A stretch of DNA of 64,000 nt from Acidimicrobiia bacterium. GTDB lineage: Bacteria > Actinomycetota > Acidimicrobiia > Spongiisociales > ZC4RG35. Below, piece by piece: positions 34,399 through 44,001 of the stretch. Under the pieces are notes generated by a model. That model ran no database searches. It had not been told where the DNA came from and worked only from the letters and a program-made list of their open reading frames with translations. The number at the start of each line of letters is the position of its first letter. Within the stretch, counting starts at the first letter, position 1. The translations under genes and the position numbers were made by a program. The DNA lies in contig PKRG01000009.1 of NCBI GenBank assembly GCA_017577575.1, forward strand, positions 1-64,000, given 5' to 3'.

Positions 34399-35121
34399 TC
34401 AGCTCGAATAGGCGACGGCCTGTGCCTCCGCCCAGCGGAACATCGCCGCGCTGTAGCAGTGGCTGGCCGTCTCCAGGTCGCCGGCGGCCAGGGCGTCGAC
34501 TGCGCTGGCCACGTCGAAGGTGGTGTCGTCCATGATCGAAGGACCCAGCCGCCACCCCACCTGCCGGTAGTCGAGCTCCAGCATCGCCTCGCCCCGGAAC
34601 GACTGCATCCAGTTGTGGAGCGACTCGATGTCCTCGATCCACAGGCTCGGCAGGTCGAGAGCGCGCATGTAGCCGATCGCTTCGCCGGCTCGGGCGACGG
34701 CGTCCTCGAGCCGCTTGCGCAACAGCATCGGCTCGACGACGTCGTCGGGAATGAAGGGGACGAACCACCGCAACGGCGGATGCCACGCCGAGACCATCAC
34801 CGAGGCCGGCTCGGCCACCCCCGCCCGGATGCGGATCAGCTCGCTGCGCGCCGACTCGGCTTCGGCGACGTCGATGATGCTCATGCCGAACCGGTTCGTC
34901 GCCTGGTGATAGGCGACCAGCGATTCCAGCATGCGCCGCCGCGGGGCCCGGGGACAGCGCCACCTCCGACCGCCCCATTCCACCTCCCAGGCGTCGGCCC
35001 GCTGGGATTCGGTGGTGAGGGTCGGGCCCATGAGACGGGGCACGTCGCGCCCGTTGGTGGTCACCGGCAGCCTGACCTGGTCGGCCGGCCGGTACACCCG
35101 CAGGTAGGCGACATCGATCAT
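34399..35121 (-). CDS. conserved-looking protein of unknown function
   Basis: A 240-residue cytoplasmic protein I do not recognise. The N-terminus (VAYLRVYRPADQVRLP) and an aromatic, Arg-rich stretch WEVEWGGRRWRCPRAPRRR (near 45-63) are followed by a central WHPPLRWFVPFIPDD and long helices rich in acidic residues; the end is helical (DLETASHCYSAAMFRWAEAQA). TAGTCT lies 6 nt before ATG 35121, supporting expression. No catalytic motif is obvious. Confidence 0.7.
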   Translation of the reverse strand: MIDVAYLRVYRPADQVRLPVTTNGRDVPRLMGPTLTTESQRADAWEVEWGGRRWRCPRAPRRRMLESLVAYHQATNRFGMSIIDVAEAESARSELIRIRAGVAEPASVMVSAWHPPLRWFVPFIPDDVVEPMLLRKRLEDAVARAGEAIGYMRALDLPSLWIEDIESLHNWMQSFRGEAMLELDYRQVGWRLGPSIMDDTTFDVASAVDALAAGDLETASHCYSAAMFRWAEAQAVAYSS

Positions 35122-35282
35122 CCATTCAGACTAGATCCACCGGCGGCTGAGCACGGGCTCCACTGGCCGAGTCGCGCCGTTCATACAAGAATGCATGAGC
35201 AGCCGGTCTCGACGAGCGCCACCGGGGTACACTCCGCACCAGGAGGTGGCACGACCGGCGAGAGCGACGAGAGGACTACGCG

Positions 35283-36356
35283 TTGGGTGTCTTCGAGCAC
35301 ATAACCGCTGAAGGTCACGAGGAGGTCGTATTCGGCTCCGATCCCGTATCGGGCCTCAAGGCGATCATCGCCATCCACTCCACGGCTCTGGGTCCCGCCC
35401 TCGGCGGGGCCCGTTTTTATCCGTATGCCTCGGAAGAAGAGGCCCTCGTCGACGTGCTCCGCCTGTCCAAGGGGATGACCTACAAGGCGGCAGCCGCCGG
35501 CCTGGATCTGGGTGGTGGCAAGGCGGTGATCATCGGCGACCCCGCCACGGACAAGTCCGAGCGCCTCTTGCGGGCGTTCGGGCAGTTGGTCGATTCGCTG
35601 GGCGGCCGCTACATCACCGCCGAGGACGTCGGCACCACCACCGCCGACATGACCCTGGTCCGCCGCGAGACCCGCTGGGCCGTCGGCTTGCCGGTGGCAG
35701 AGGGGGGTTCGGGCGACCCCTCCCCGGTGACGGCCCGCGGCCTGTTCGCCGCCGCCAAAGCCACCGCCCAGCACCTGTGGGGCCGACCCGACCTGGAAGG
35801 TCGCAAGGTCGTCGTCCAGGGAGTGGGCAAAGTCGGAAGCGCCTTCGTCCAGCTGCTCGTGGAAGCCCGGGCCGAGGTGATAGTGACCGACGCCCAACCC
35901 GCCGCCATCGAGAGAGCGGTCGAGAACTACGGCGTCAAGCCCGTCGACCCCGACGACGCCATCACGACCCCCTGCGACATCTTCTCGCCGTGTGCGTTGG
36001 GTGCCGTGCTCAACGCGCACACCATCCCCCGCCTGGGGTGCGAGGCTGTCGTCGGGTCCGCCAACAACCAGCTCGCCACCGAAGAGGACGGCGACAGGCT
36101 GGCCGCCGAAGGCATCCTCTACGCCCCCGACTTCGTCGTGAACGCCGGGGGCCTGATCAATGTCTACGACGAGCTCCACGGCTACTCGAAGAGCCGTGCC
36201 ATGCACCGAGTCGACTCGATCTACGACGCCACCCTGGAGATCTTCCGCACCGCCGAGGAAGAGGGGATCACACCGCACGCCGCCGCCATCCGGCTGGCGG
36301 AGCGGCGGCTGGAAGAGATCGGGAGCCTCAGCCGGCGGCGGGCGCCGACCGACTGA
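35283..36356 (+). CDS. leucine/valine dehydrogenase
   Basis: A 357-residue amino acid dehydrogenase that converts branched-chain amino acids and NAD+ to 2-oxoacids and ammonia. GPALGGARFYPY (near residue 40), catalytic Lys residues in LSKGMTYKAAAAGLDLGGGKAV (near 60-80), and the Rossmann motif VQGVGKVGS (near 180) identify the Glu/Leu/Phe/Val family; length fits leucine dehydrogenase. The start is TTG 35283 with AGAGGA upstream. It is 18 bp upstream of the fused BCKDH E1, so its products feed that enzyme. Confidence 0.9.
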   Translation: MGVFEHITAEGHEEVVFGSDPVSGLKAIIAIHSTALGPALGGARFYPYASEEEALVDVLRLSKGMTYKAAAAGLDLGGGKAVIIGDPATDKSERLLRAFGQLVDSLGGRYITAEDVGTTTADMTLVRRETRWAVGLPVAEGGSGDPSPVTARGLFAAAKATAQHLWGRPDLEGRKVVVQGVGKVGSAFVQLLVEARAEVIVTDAQPAAIERAVENYGVKPVDPDDAITTPCDIFSPCALGAVLNAHTIPRLGCEAVVGSANNQLATEEDGDRLAAEGILYAPDFVVNAGGLINVYDELHGYSKSRAMHRVDSIYDATLEIFRTAEEEGITPHAAAIRLAERRLEEIGSLSRRRAPTD

Positions 36357-36374
36357 GGAGAAGGGAGAGAGGAC

Positions 36375-38393
36375 GTGACCATCACACTCGACCACGAGTC
36401 TCTGGGGCTCGAGGACAAGCAGGTCCTCGAGATGTACCGCTTGATGGCTCTGGCCCGCCGCATGGACGACCGGATGTGGGCGCTGAACCGTCAAGGGCGC
36501 GCCCCGTTCGTGGTCGGTTCCTCGGGTCACGAAGCGATCCAGGTGGCGTCGGCCATGGCCCTCGACCCCGACTACGACTGGGTGCTCCCCTACTACCGGG
36601 ACATGGGAGTGGCGCTGGCCTGGGGGATCCCGCCGGTCGACGTCTTCCTCGCCGTGTTCGCCCGCAAGACGGATCCCATGTCGGGAGGGCGCCAGCTGCC
36701 CAACCACTGGTCCGACCCGGGTCGCCGCGTCCTGACCCAGTCGTCCTGCATCGGCACCCAGTACCCGCACGCGGTCGGGATCGCCCACGGGCTGCGTATC
36801 CAGGGACTGCCCGGAGTCGTGGCGGTCTATGGGGGTGAAGGCTCGACCTCGGAGGGCGACTGGCACGAGGCCATGAACTGGGCGGGCATCCACCGCCTGC
36901 CCGTGATCTTCATCATCGAGAACAACCAGTACGCGATCTCGGTGCCCGCCAACGAGGAAGTGGCGGGCAGCCTCTCCAAGCGGGCCGAGGGTTACGGGTT
37001 CGCCGGGGTCACCATCGACGGCAACGACCCGCTGCTCGTCTACAAGACGGTCAAGGAGGCGGCCGACCGCGCCCGCGCCGGGGAAGGCCCGACGCTCATC
37101 GAGGCTGAGACCTACCGCTACTACGCCCACACCTCCGACGACGACGACCGCCTCTACCGCACACGCGAGGAGGTAGAGCAGTGGCGCCGCCGCGACCCGG
37201 TGATGGCGTTGCGCCAGTACCTGATCGAGCACCGACTGCTGTCGGAAGCCGACGAGAAGGCGCTCGACGAGACGATCGCCTCCGAGATCGCCGCCGCGGT
37301 GGCCGAGGCTGAGGGCGCGCCCCGGGCGGACGAGCCGCTGGCCCGCGTCTACGCCAAGCCGATCGAGCCTGCCGAAGCAGCCACCGAGCCCGAGCCCGAG
37401 CCGGAGGGAACCCCGGTCAACCTCATCACCGCCGTCAATCGGGCCCTCCACGAGGTGATGGAGGAATACGACGACACCGTCCTCTTCGGCGAAGACGTCG
37501 CCGGGAACAAAGGCGGTGTTTTCAAGGCGTCCCAGAACCTGACGGCGACCTTCGGCGAGGAACGGTGCTTCAACAGCCCGCTGGCCGAGTCGGTGATCAT
37601 CGGGGCGGCGATCGGCATGGCGGCGAGCGGGCTGCGTCCGCTCCCCGAGATCCAGTTCGCCGACTACATCCACCCGGCGTTCGACCAGATCGTCTCCGAG
37701 GCAGCCCGAATCCACTACCGCTCGGACGGTCGATGGAACTGCCCGATCGTCATCCGCACCCCCTTCGGCGGCGGCATCCACGGCGCTCTCTACCACTCGC
37801 AGTCGGTCGAGGCCTTCTACGCCCATGTCCCCGGGCTGAAGGTCGTGGTCCCCTCCACTCCCGCCGATGTGAAGGGCCTCCTGTTCTCGGCGGTGGAGGA
37901 CCCCGACCCGGTGCTGTTCCTCGAGCCGAAGAAGCTGTACCGGCTCGCCAAGGGCCCCTACCCGGCGGGCGAGTGGCGGGTGCCGATCGGCAAGGCAGCG
38001 ATCCGCCGGGCCGGCAACGACATCACTATCCTCGCCTACGGAGCGATGGCCCACTTCGCGGTCGAAGCCGGTGAGATGCTGGCGGCGGAAGGAGTCGACG
38101 CCGAGATCATCGACCTGCGATCGCTCAAGCCTCTGGACTGGCCGACGATCGAAGCCTCGGTGAAGAAGACATCACGGGTGCTGATCGTCCACGAGGACAA
38201 CGAGTTCGTCGGCTACGGCGCCGAGCTGGCCGCCCAGATCGCCGACAAGACGTTCGAGTGGCTGGACGCCCCGGTACGCCGATACGCCCTCGCCGACATC
38301 CCCGCCATGCCCTACGCCGAGGAGCTGGAGTCGGCGGTCTACCTCACGCCCGAAGGGATCGTCGAGCGGGCGCTCGAAGTGGTCAGGTGGTGA
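36375..38393 (+). CDS. branched-chain 2-oxoacid dehydrogenase E1, alpha-beta fusion
   Basis: A 672-residue thiamine-diphosphate enzyme that decarboxylates branched-chain 2-oxoacids. Residues 1-335 are E1 alpha, with GSSGHEAIQVA and the TPP-binding GGEGSTSEGDWHEA...ENNQYAISV (near 155-190); an acidic Pro/Glu linker (about 335-347) joins E1 beta (FGEDVAGNKGGVFKAS, PLAESVIIGAAIGMA, HEDNEFVGYGAELAAQI). GTG 36375 has a GGAGAAGGGAGAGAGG run upstream. The partner E2 and E3 are not here. Thiamine import by thiBPQ would support its cofactor. Confidence 0.92.
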   Translation: MTITLDHESLGLEDKQVLEMYRLMALARRMDDRMWALNRQGRAPFVVGSSGHEAIQVASAMALDPDYDWVLPYYRDMGVALAWGIPPVDVFLAVFARKTDPMSGGRQLPNHWSDPGRRVLTQSSCIGTQYPHAVGIAHGLRIQGLPGVVAVYGGEGSTSEGDWHEAMNWAGIHRLPVIFIIENNQYAISVPANEEVAGSLSKRAEGYGFAGVTIDGNDPLLVYKTVKEAADRARAGEGPTLIEAETYRYYAHTSDDDDRLYRTREEVEQWRRRDPVMALRQYLIEHRLLSEADEKALDETIASEIAAAVAEAEGAPRADEPLARVYAKPIEPAEAATEPEPEPEGTPVNLITAVNRALHEVMEEYDDTVLFGEDVAGNKGGVFKASQNLTATFGEERCFNSPLAESVIIGAAIGMAASGLRPLPEIQFADYIHPAFDQIVSEAARIHYRSDGRWNCPIVIRTPFGGGIHGALYHSQSVEAFYAHVPGLKVVVPSTPADVKGLLFSAVEDPDPVLFLEPKKLYRLAKGPYPAGEWRVPIGKAAIRRAGNDITILAYGAMAHFAVEAGEMLAAEGVDAEIIDLRSLKPLDWPTIEASVKKTSRVLIVHEDNEFVGYGAELAAQIADKTFEWLDAPVRRYALADIPAMPYAEELESAVYLTPEGIVERALEVVRW

Positions 38394-38440
38394 GCCCACC
38401 CAGACGGCGAGGCCCGCAGGGGCTCTAACCTTTCGGGGAG

Positions 38441-40204
38441 ATGTCCCTGATCTCCCATCTCTCCGCGCTCGTCGGCGCCACCTTCGCCGACCTGGGCCTC
38501 GACCCCTCTCTGGGGGCCGTCGTCCCGTCGAACCGGCCCGAGCTCGCCCAGTTCCAATGCAACGGGGCGATGGCGGCAGCCAAGGCGGTCGGGCGGCCAC
38601 CCCGGGAGATCGCCGAGGACGTGGCTCGTGCGCTCGACATGGCGACCGACCTGAAGAGCGTCGACGTGGCCGGGCCCGGCTTCATCAACCTCACCCTCAC
38701 CGACGAGGCTCTGGCGGCGTGGGCGCAGTCGATGGCCGACGCCGACCGCCTCGGCGTCGACCCGGTGGAAGAGCCGCTGACCGTGGTGGTCGACTACGCC
38801 GGCCCCAACGTCGCCAAGGCCATGCACGTGGGACATCTCCGGGCGACGATCATCGGCGACAGCCTGGCGCGGTTGTTCGACTTCGTCGGTCACAAGGTGA
38901 TCCGCGATCCCCACTTCGGGGACTGGGGCCTGCAGATGGGCCTGGTGATCGCCGAGCTCGAGCGGCGCCACCCCGATTGGCCCTACTTCGATCCCGACTT
39001 CACCGGCCCCTACCCGGAGGAATCGCCCGTCACCCTCGACGACCTCCAGGAGATCTACCCGGTGGCATCGGCCCGGGCGAAAGAGGACGCCGAGTTCGCC
39101 GAGGCCGCTCGCCGCGCCACCGTCGAGCTCCAGCGGAAGCGGCCCGGGTATCTGGCCCTGTGGCAGCACATGCGGGCCGTCTCGATGGAAGACCAGCGGG
39201 CCAACTTCTCCGATCTGGGGGTCGACTTCGACATCTGGCACGGCGAGTCCGACGTCGCCGACATGCTGGAGCCGCTGGTCGAGCGGCTCCGCGAATCCGG
39301 CGTGGCCGAGGAGTCCGAAGGTGCGTTGATCGTCCGAGTCGACGAGCCCGGCGACAAAAAGGAGATCCCGCCCCTGATCCTGGTCAACCGCGCCGGCGGA
39401 TACCTGTACTCCACCACCGACGTCGCCACGATCTGGTACCGGTCGGAACAGCTCGGCGCCGACCTGGCCCTCTACGTCGTCGACGCCCGCCAAGCCGACC
39501 ACTTCACCCAGGTGTTCCGTGCCGCCCGGCGGGCCAGTGTGGCCGGGAACATGCAGATGGAGCACATCGCCTTCGGCACCATGAACGGCCCCGACGGCAA
39601 GCCGTTCAAGACCCGCGAGGGCGGGGTGGTCAGCCTCCGTGACCTGATCGAGATGGTCGAGAAGGCGGCGATGGCCCGGCTCGACGAAGCCCAGATCGCC
39701 ACCGACTACCCGCCGGAGGAACGGCAGCGGATCGCCCACCAGGTCGGAATCGCCGCCCTCAAGTTCGGCGACCTCCACGCCAACCGCACCTCCGATTACG
39801 TGTTCGACCTGGACAGGTTCTCGTCCTTCGAGGGCAAGACCGGCCCTTACCTGCAGTACGCCGCGGTGCGGATCCGGTCGTTGCTCCGCAAGGCCCAGGA
39901 ACGGGACCTGGCGGAGGGGGCGGTCCTGCCGCCCCAAGTGGAGGCGGAGCGCAACCTGGTGCTGGAGCTGCTGCAGTTCCCCGAGGCGGTCTGGCGGGCG
40001 GTCGATACCCGCTGTCCCCACCACCTCGCCGAGTACGCATACGGGCTCGCCGGGGTGTTCAACCGGTTCTACGACGCCTGCCACGTCCTGTCCGAGCCCG
40101 ACGCCGACCGCCAGGCGAGCTGGCTGACGCTGTGCCGGCTCACCCTCGACACGTTGGTCCGTTCGCTATACCTGCTCGGGATCGAGGTGCCCGAGCGCAT
40201 GTGA
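38441..40204 (+). CDS. argS: arginyl-tRNA synthetase
   Basis: A 587-residue class I synthetase charging tRNA-Arg. The N-terminal additional domain (1-110) precedes the HIGH motif as HVGH at 129-132 (GPNVAKAMHVGHLRATIIGDSLARL region); the KMSKS position reads GKPFKTREGG (near 386), a usual variant; the DALR anticodon-binding domain ends the protein. Both TAACCT (9 nt before) and GGGGAG (adjacent) precede ATG 38441. Full length for the family. Confidence 0.96.
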   Translation: MSLISHLSALVGATFADLGLDPSLGAVVPSNRPELAQFQCNGAMAAAKAVGRPPREIAEDVARALDMATDLKSVDVAGPGFINLTLTDEALAAWAQSMADADRLGVDPVEEPLTVVVDYAGPNVAKAMHVGHLRATIIGDSLARLFDFVGHKVIRDPHFGDWGLQMGLVIAELERRHPDWPYFDPDFTGPYPEESPVTLDDLQEIYPVASARAKEDAEFAEAARRATVELQRKRPGYLALWQHMRAVSMEDQRANFSDLGVDFDIWHGESDVADMLEPLVERLRESGVAEESEGALIVRVDEPGDKKEIPPLILVNRAGGYLYSTTDVATIWYRSEQLGADLALYVVDARQADHFTQVFRAARRASVAGNMQMEHIAFGTMNGPDGKPFKTREGGVVSLRDLIEMVEKAAMARLDEAQIATDYPPEERQRIAHQVGIAALKFGDLHANRTSDYVFDLDRFSSFEGKTGPYLQYAAVRIRSLLRKAQERDLAEGAVLPPQVEAERNLVLELLQFPEAVWRAVDTRCPHHLAEYAYGLAGVFNRFYDACHVLSEPDADRQASWLTLCRLTLDTLVRSLYLLGIEVPERM

Positions 40205-40206
40205 CC

Positions 40207-41067
40207 ATGGCTGTCTCGATTCGGCCGGCCGAGGCGCGGGACGCCGAGGTGATCGCCGGCTTCACCCAGAACACGTTCTCTTGGGGCGACTACGTGGCCG
40301 ACGCCTTCCTCGACTGGCTGGCCGACGAAGACGCCGCGGTGCCGGTCGCGACCGACGACCACGACCGTCCCATCGCCCTGGCCCGGGTGCGGATGCTCAG
40401 CGACCGGGAGAGCTGGCTGTCGGCTGCCCGGGTCCACCCCGATCACCGACGCAAAGGACTCGGGTCGGCCCTCAACGACTGGTGCGTGGAGTGGTCCCGT
40501 CAGCGGGGCGCCGCCGTGGCCCGGCTCGAGATCGAGACATGGAACGAGCCCGCCCAGAACCAGGTGAGGCGGCTCGGGTACCGCCACGTGGCCACGGTCG
40601 TCGATGCGCATCGGGAGGTGGGGCGCTCGGAGATAGAGCCGGCGACCAACGGAGGACGGCGAACCCCGGCCGAGGAGCGCCTGGAGCGGGCGCCTCGAGC
40701 GGAGGCGGACGGAGCCTTCATCGCCTGGTCGACCTCGGACCTGGCGCGGGCGTCCCACGGCCTCTTCTCGCCGGAGCCGTGGGCGTGGCGGCGGATGACG
40801 GCCGAAGACGTGTACTCCTCCCGCACCTGGTTCTGCCCCTCCGGGTGGATCATGGCCGAGGACGACGGCGAAGAGCTGTTCGTGAAATGGCTGGTGTCGG
40901 TGCCGGAGGACGCCAGGCGCCTGGTGCGGGCAACGGTCGACCTCGCCGAGGGCAGCGGCTACAGCTCCGTCCACATCGCGGTGCCGTCTCTTCCCTGGAT
41001 GGACGAGGCGTTGCGGGTGAACGGGCTGGAGCCCCACGAGTTCTACATCTTCGAGAAGCCGGTGTGA
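40207..41067 (+). CDS. GNAT-family N-acetyltransferase with C-terminal extension
   Basis: A 286-residue protein. Residues 1-150 are a GNAT domain with the acetyl-CoA loop VHPDHRRKGLGSAL (near 78) and NQVRRLGYRHVA. Residues 175-286 form a second, diverged half (DLARASHGLF, PSGWIMAEDDGEELFVKWLV), perhaps a degenerate GNAT repeat. ATG 40207 is 2 bp after the argS stop, so the two are co-transcribed. Substrate unknown. Confidence 0.8.
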   Translation: MAVSIRPAEARDAEVIAGFTQNTFSWGDYVADAFLDWLADEDAAVPVATDDHDRPIALARVRMLSDRESWLSAARVHPDHRRKGLGSALNDWCVEWSRQRGAAVARLEIETWNEPAQNQVRRLGYRHVATVVDAHREVGRSEIEPATNGGRRTPAEERLERAPRAEADGAFIAWSTSDLARASHGLFSPEPWAWRRMTAEDVYSSRTWFCPSGWIMAEDDGEELFVKWLVSVPEDARRLVRATVDLAEGSGYSSVHIAVPSLPWMDEALRVNGLEPHEFYIFEKPV

Positions 41068-41074
41068 CCTCTCC

Positions 41075-41668
41075 TCAGAGGATCACCATCGTGGCGACCA
41101 CCCAGATCAGGTAGACGACCGGGATGTCGCCGTCGGCGGCCATGGCGGCGCCGAAGCCTCCGGTGCGAACCCACCACGACAGCGGGGCACCCAGGAGCGG
41201 CACCGCGGTGACGCCGGCGATCGCCGTCGCCCGGATGATGTCGGCGGCGGTGTGGAACGGCAGGGGCAGTTCCAGCGCGAAATCCCCGAGGAAGGTGTGG
41301 ACCACCAGCAGGACGAGCCCGACCAGCACCGCCGACACGACCCGGGCCACGAGCAGGTGGACCTCTTCGAAGCCGGCCGTGCGGCGGCCCCGGCCGAGAG
41401 GACCCTCGGATGCGACACCCAGAGCGAAACCGCCCACGATGCCGATCACGAGGCTGGAGCCGAGCATGGCACCCGTGGACAAGTCGAGACCGACGTCGAC
41501 CAGCTCGAAACCGTCGAGGAGCACCGCCGCTGCCAGCCCCAGGTAGGCGCTCCCGATCACGATCAGCGCCACGTCGAGCATCGTCCCCAGCGCCGACCAC
41601 GACAGCGCCAACCAGTGGCGTGCGGCCGAAGGCGCAGCTTCCGGCGGTGACGTCATGAGGTCTGACAC
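41075..41668 (-). CDS. multi-pass membrane protein of unknown function
   Basis: A 197-residue protein with about five hydrophobic helices (near residues 22-50, 66-84, 105-125, 143-160 and 178-196) and a conserved-looking acidic FELVDVGLDLSTGAML loop. GTG 41668 or ATG 41656 may start it; neither has a clear signal. It lies 34 bp after glcF on the same strand and may be co-transcribed. No family recognised. Confidence 0.7.
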   Translation of the reverse strand: MSDLMTSPPEAAPSAARHWLALSWSALGTMLDVALIVIGSAYLGLAAAVLLDGFELVDVGLDLSTGAMLGSSLVIGIVGGFALGVASEGPLGRGRRTAGFEEVHLLVARVVSAVLVGLVLLVVHTFLGDFALELPLPFHTAADIIRATAIAGVTAVPLLGAPLSWWVRTGGFGAAMAADGDIPVVYLIWVVATMVIL

Positions 41669-41701
41669 CTTAAATCGTCCGCTCCGGCGTCGGTCGTCTC
41701 G

Positions 41702-42931
41702 TCATCCCCGCACCCGCGGTCGGCTCTCCGATTCGACCAGCGCCTCGTGGTAGATCTCCACCGGGTGTGCCACCCGGTAGAAGGCCGGCAGGTGCTGGCG
41801 GAGCTGCATCTCGCATCCCGGGTTGGCGGAGGCGACGAGGGTGGACCCGGTGGCCTGGACCTCGGTCGCTTTCCTGCTCCCCAACTCGGCAGACGTGTCG
41901 GGGTAGATGAGCGAGTAGATGCCGGCGGCGCCACAGCACATGCCGGACGGGTCCACGTCGACGGTGGTGTAGCCGGCTGCTCGGAGGATCTCGCGGGGGG
42001 CGGCGGTCTCCCGCTGGGCATGCCGGAGATGGCACGGGTCCTGGACTGCCACCGGCCCGCGGTCCTCGGGGAGTCGCGGCAGATGGCCCCGGTCGATCAG
42101 GTCGGCGACGACCATGGTGACGTCGCGCGATCGCCGCGCCAGGTCCTCCCCGCCCCAGTGGCCGTACTCGGCCATGTGGGCGGAGCATCCGGCGGCGGTG
42201 ACGACGACGAGATCGACGCCGGCGAAGGCTTCGACGTTGCGGCGGGCGAGACGGCGGGCATCTGCGACGTCGCCGTCGTGAGCGGCGAGCGCCCCGCAGC
42301 AGGTCTGGTTCTCGGGTACCACCACCCGGTACCCGGCTCGGGTGAGCAGATCGACCGTTGCCCGCTGCACCCCGGCGAACCAGGGCTCCATCACACATCC
42401 GGCCAGCAGCGCTGCCGTGCCCAGCCTGCCCTCGCCCTGGATGGTGCCCCGCCTCGGCGCGGAGCCGTCGAGCGGCCTCACTCCCGAGAGCGGCTTGGCC
42501 AGCCACGGGGGCAACAGCCGGTCCAGACGCAGGGCCCGGAGGAGGCGTATGCCCCAGGTGGCCACCCGCATCAGGCCCGGAGTGGGGAGGAGCTTGCCGA
42601 CCACGAGGTGGCGGAGACGGCGTTTGGCGTCCGGCACCTGGGCAGCGACTTCGGCTCGCGCCCCTTCCATGGCCCGGCCGAACGGAACCAGGCTCGGGCA
42701 CACCGCCTCGCATGCCCGGCACTGCAGGCAGTAGCCGACGATCTCGGCGAAGCTGTCGTCGACGGCCAGGTCGCCCGATGCCACCGCGCTCATCGCCATC
42801 AGCCTCCCGCGGGGTGAGGCGGTGTCGCGGCCGGTCAGCCGGTACGTCGGGCAGTGCGGCAGGCACAGCCCGCACTGCACGCAACTCGCCAGCTCGTCTT
42901 TCGTGGGATGGAAGTCGGTCACCCAGGTCAT
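41702..42931 (-). CDS. glcF: glycolate oxidase iron-sulfur subunit GlcF
   Basis: A 409-residue electron-transfer subunit. Two [4Fe-4S] ferredoxin motifs, CVQCGLCLPHCP (near residue 17) and CLQCRACEAVCP (near 68), precede two CCG domains (NQTCCGALAAHDGD, GMCCGAAGIYS). ATG 42931 overlaps the glcE stop (TGATG). With GlcD and GlcE it forms the glycolate (or D-lactate) oxidase that passes electrons to the respiratory chain. Complete. Confidence 0.93.
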   Translation of the reverse strand: MTWVTDFHPTKDELASCVQCGLCLPHCPTYRLTGRDTASPRGRLMAMSAVASGDLAVDDSFAEIVGYCLQCRACEAVCPSLVPFGRAMEGARAEVAAQVPDAKRRLRHLVVGKLLPTPGLMRVATWGIRLLRALRLDRLLPPWLAKPLSGVRPLDGSAPRRGTIQGEGRLGTAALLAGCVMEPWFAGVQRATVDLLTRAGYRVVVPENQTCCGALAAHDGDVADARRLARRNVEAFAGVDLVVVTAAGCSAHMAEYGHWGGEDLARRSRDVTMVVADLIDRGHLPRLPEDRGPVAVQDPCHLRHAQRETAAPREILRAAGYTTVDVDPSGMCCGAAGIYSLIYPDTSAELGSRKATEVQATGSTLVASANPGCEMQLRQHLPAFYRVAHPVEIYHEALVESESRPRVRG

Positions 42932-44001
42932 CACAACCCTCCGGGGAGCCGGCCCCGCTCGAGGATCCGAGCCGGGTCGAAAGCCGCCACGATCTTCCGC
43001 TGCAGCTCCAACGTCGGCGGGGGCGTCCCCCACGGGTCCGTCTCGGACCTCCCTCGCACCCTGACCACCGCACCGCCGTGCTCTTCGGCCCATCTCCTCA
43101 GCGCCACGACGAACAGCTCGTCGGAGGCCGCGAACGTCACCTCGCCGACGCCGTGCTGGGCGACGTAGGGGACGTCGGGCGGGAAACGTCCGATCGCCTG
43201 GGCGAGCAAACTCGGGGGCACCCGGGCCGACCACACCGTCGGCCCGGCAACGGGCTCGGGCAGATGCAGGCCTTCGCGCTCGTCGCCGCCGAGGCGTCGG
43301 GCGATGTCGTCGACCTCCCGCCGCGTGCCGGACAGCAGGACCCTGACGCTGTCGGGCGTCTGGAGCACCGCCCGGGGCCGGTAGACGGCGTCCTGGGGCG
43401 GAAGCCGATCCAAGAACACGGTCGCCGTGGCCTCGGTCAGCGGCCACAGCTTCAGGCAGACCGAAGTGATGACCCCGAGCGAGCCCAAAGAGCCCGTGTA
43501 GAGGCGGGGCAGGTCGTAGCCGGTGACGTTCTTCACCACCCGGCCGCCGCCCTTTATCCGTCTGCCGTCGCCCGTCACTGCCTGGACTTCGAGGATGCGG
43601 TCCCGTGTCGGGCCGTAGCGCAGGCGGGCGTATGCCGACGCTCCCGTGGCGACGACCCCGCCGACCGTGGCGGGCCCGGGCTGCTCGGGGAGGAGCGCCG
43701 TCTGGCCGCCGGCGTTGAGCTCGGCCTCCAGGTCCGCGACCGGGGTCCCCGCCCCCACCACCACGGTCAGGTCGTCGGGCTGCCACTCCTCGATCCCCGA
43801 CAGCCCGGAAGTGGACACCACCACGTCACACGGGGCGTGGTAGCCGATGTCGCGGTGGGTCCCCCCTCCCCAGATCGCCACCCTCGTGCCGGTCCGGGTC
43901 GCCTCGGCGAGGAAGCCGGCCAGCTCCTCCGGCGACGCCGGTGTGACCGTCTCGACGCCGTCCGGCGGAGCCGCCGCCACCGCCTGGCCGGTCGGACTCA
44001 T
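42931..44001 (-). CDS. glcE: glycolate oxidase FAD-binding subunit GlcE
   Basis: A 356-residue FAD protein. The PP-loop region has RVAIWGGGTHRDIGY (near 42), VVVGAGTPVADLEAEL, LLPEQPGPATVGGVVATGASAYARLRYG and VKNVTGYDLPRLYTGSLGSLGVIT (near 160-182), the GlcE signature. ATG 44001 overlaps the glcD stop (ATGA). It is the shorter of the two flavin subunits and lacks the C-terminal catalytic cap of GlcD. Confidence 0.93.
   Translation of the reverse strand: MSPTGQAVAAAPPDGVETVTPASPEELAGFLAEATRTGTRVAIWGGGTHRDIGYHAPCDVVVSTSGLSGIEEWQPDDLTVVVGAGTPVADLEAELNAGGQTALLPEQPGPATVGGVVATGASAYARLRYGPTRDRILEVQAVTGDGRRIKGGGRVVKNVTGYDLPRLYTGSLGSLGVITSVCLKLWPLTEATATVFLDRLPPQDAVYRPRAVLQTPDSVRVLLSGTRREVDDIARRLGGDEREGLHLPEPVAGPTVWSARVPPSLLAQAIGRFPPDVPYVAQHGVGEVTFAASDELFVVALRRWAEEHGGAVVRVRGRSETDPWGTPPPTLELQRKIVAAFDPARILERGRLPGGL

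Noticed and set aside
35181..38054. Minus-strand open frame of 957 codons
   Set aside because: Antisense to leucine dehydrogenase and BCKDH E1; composition is that of a mirror frame.
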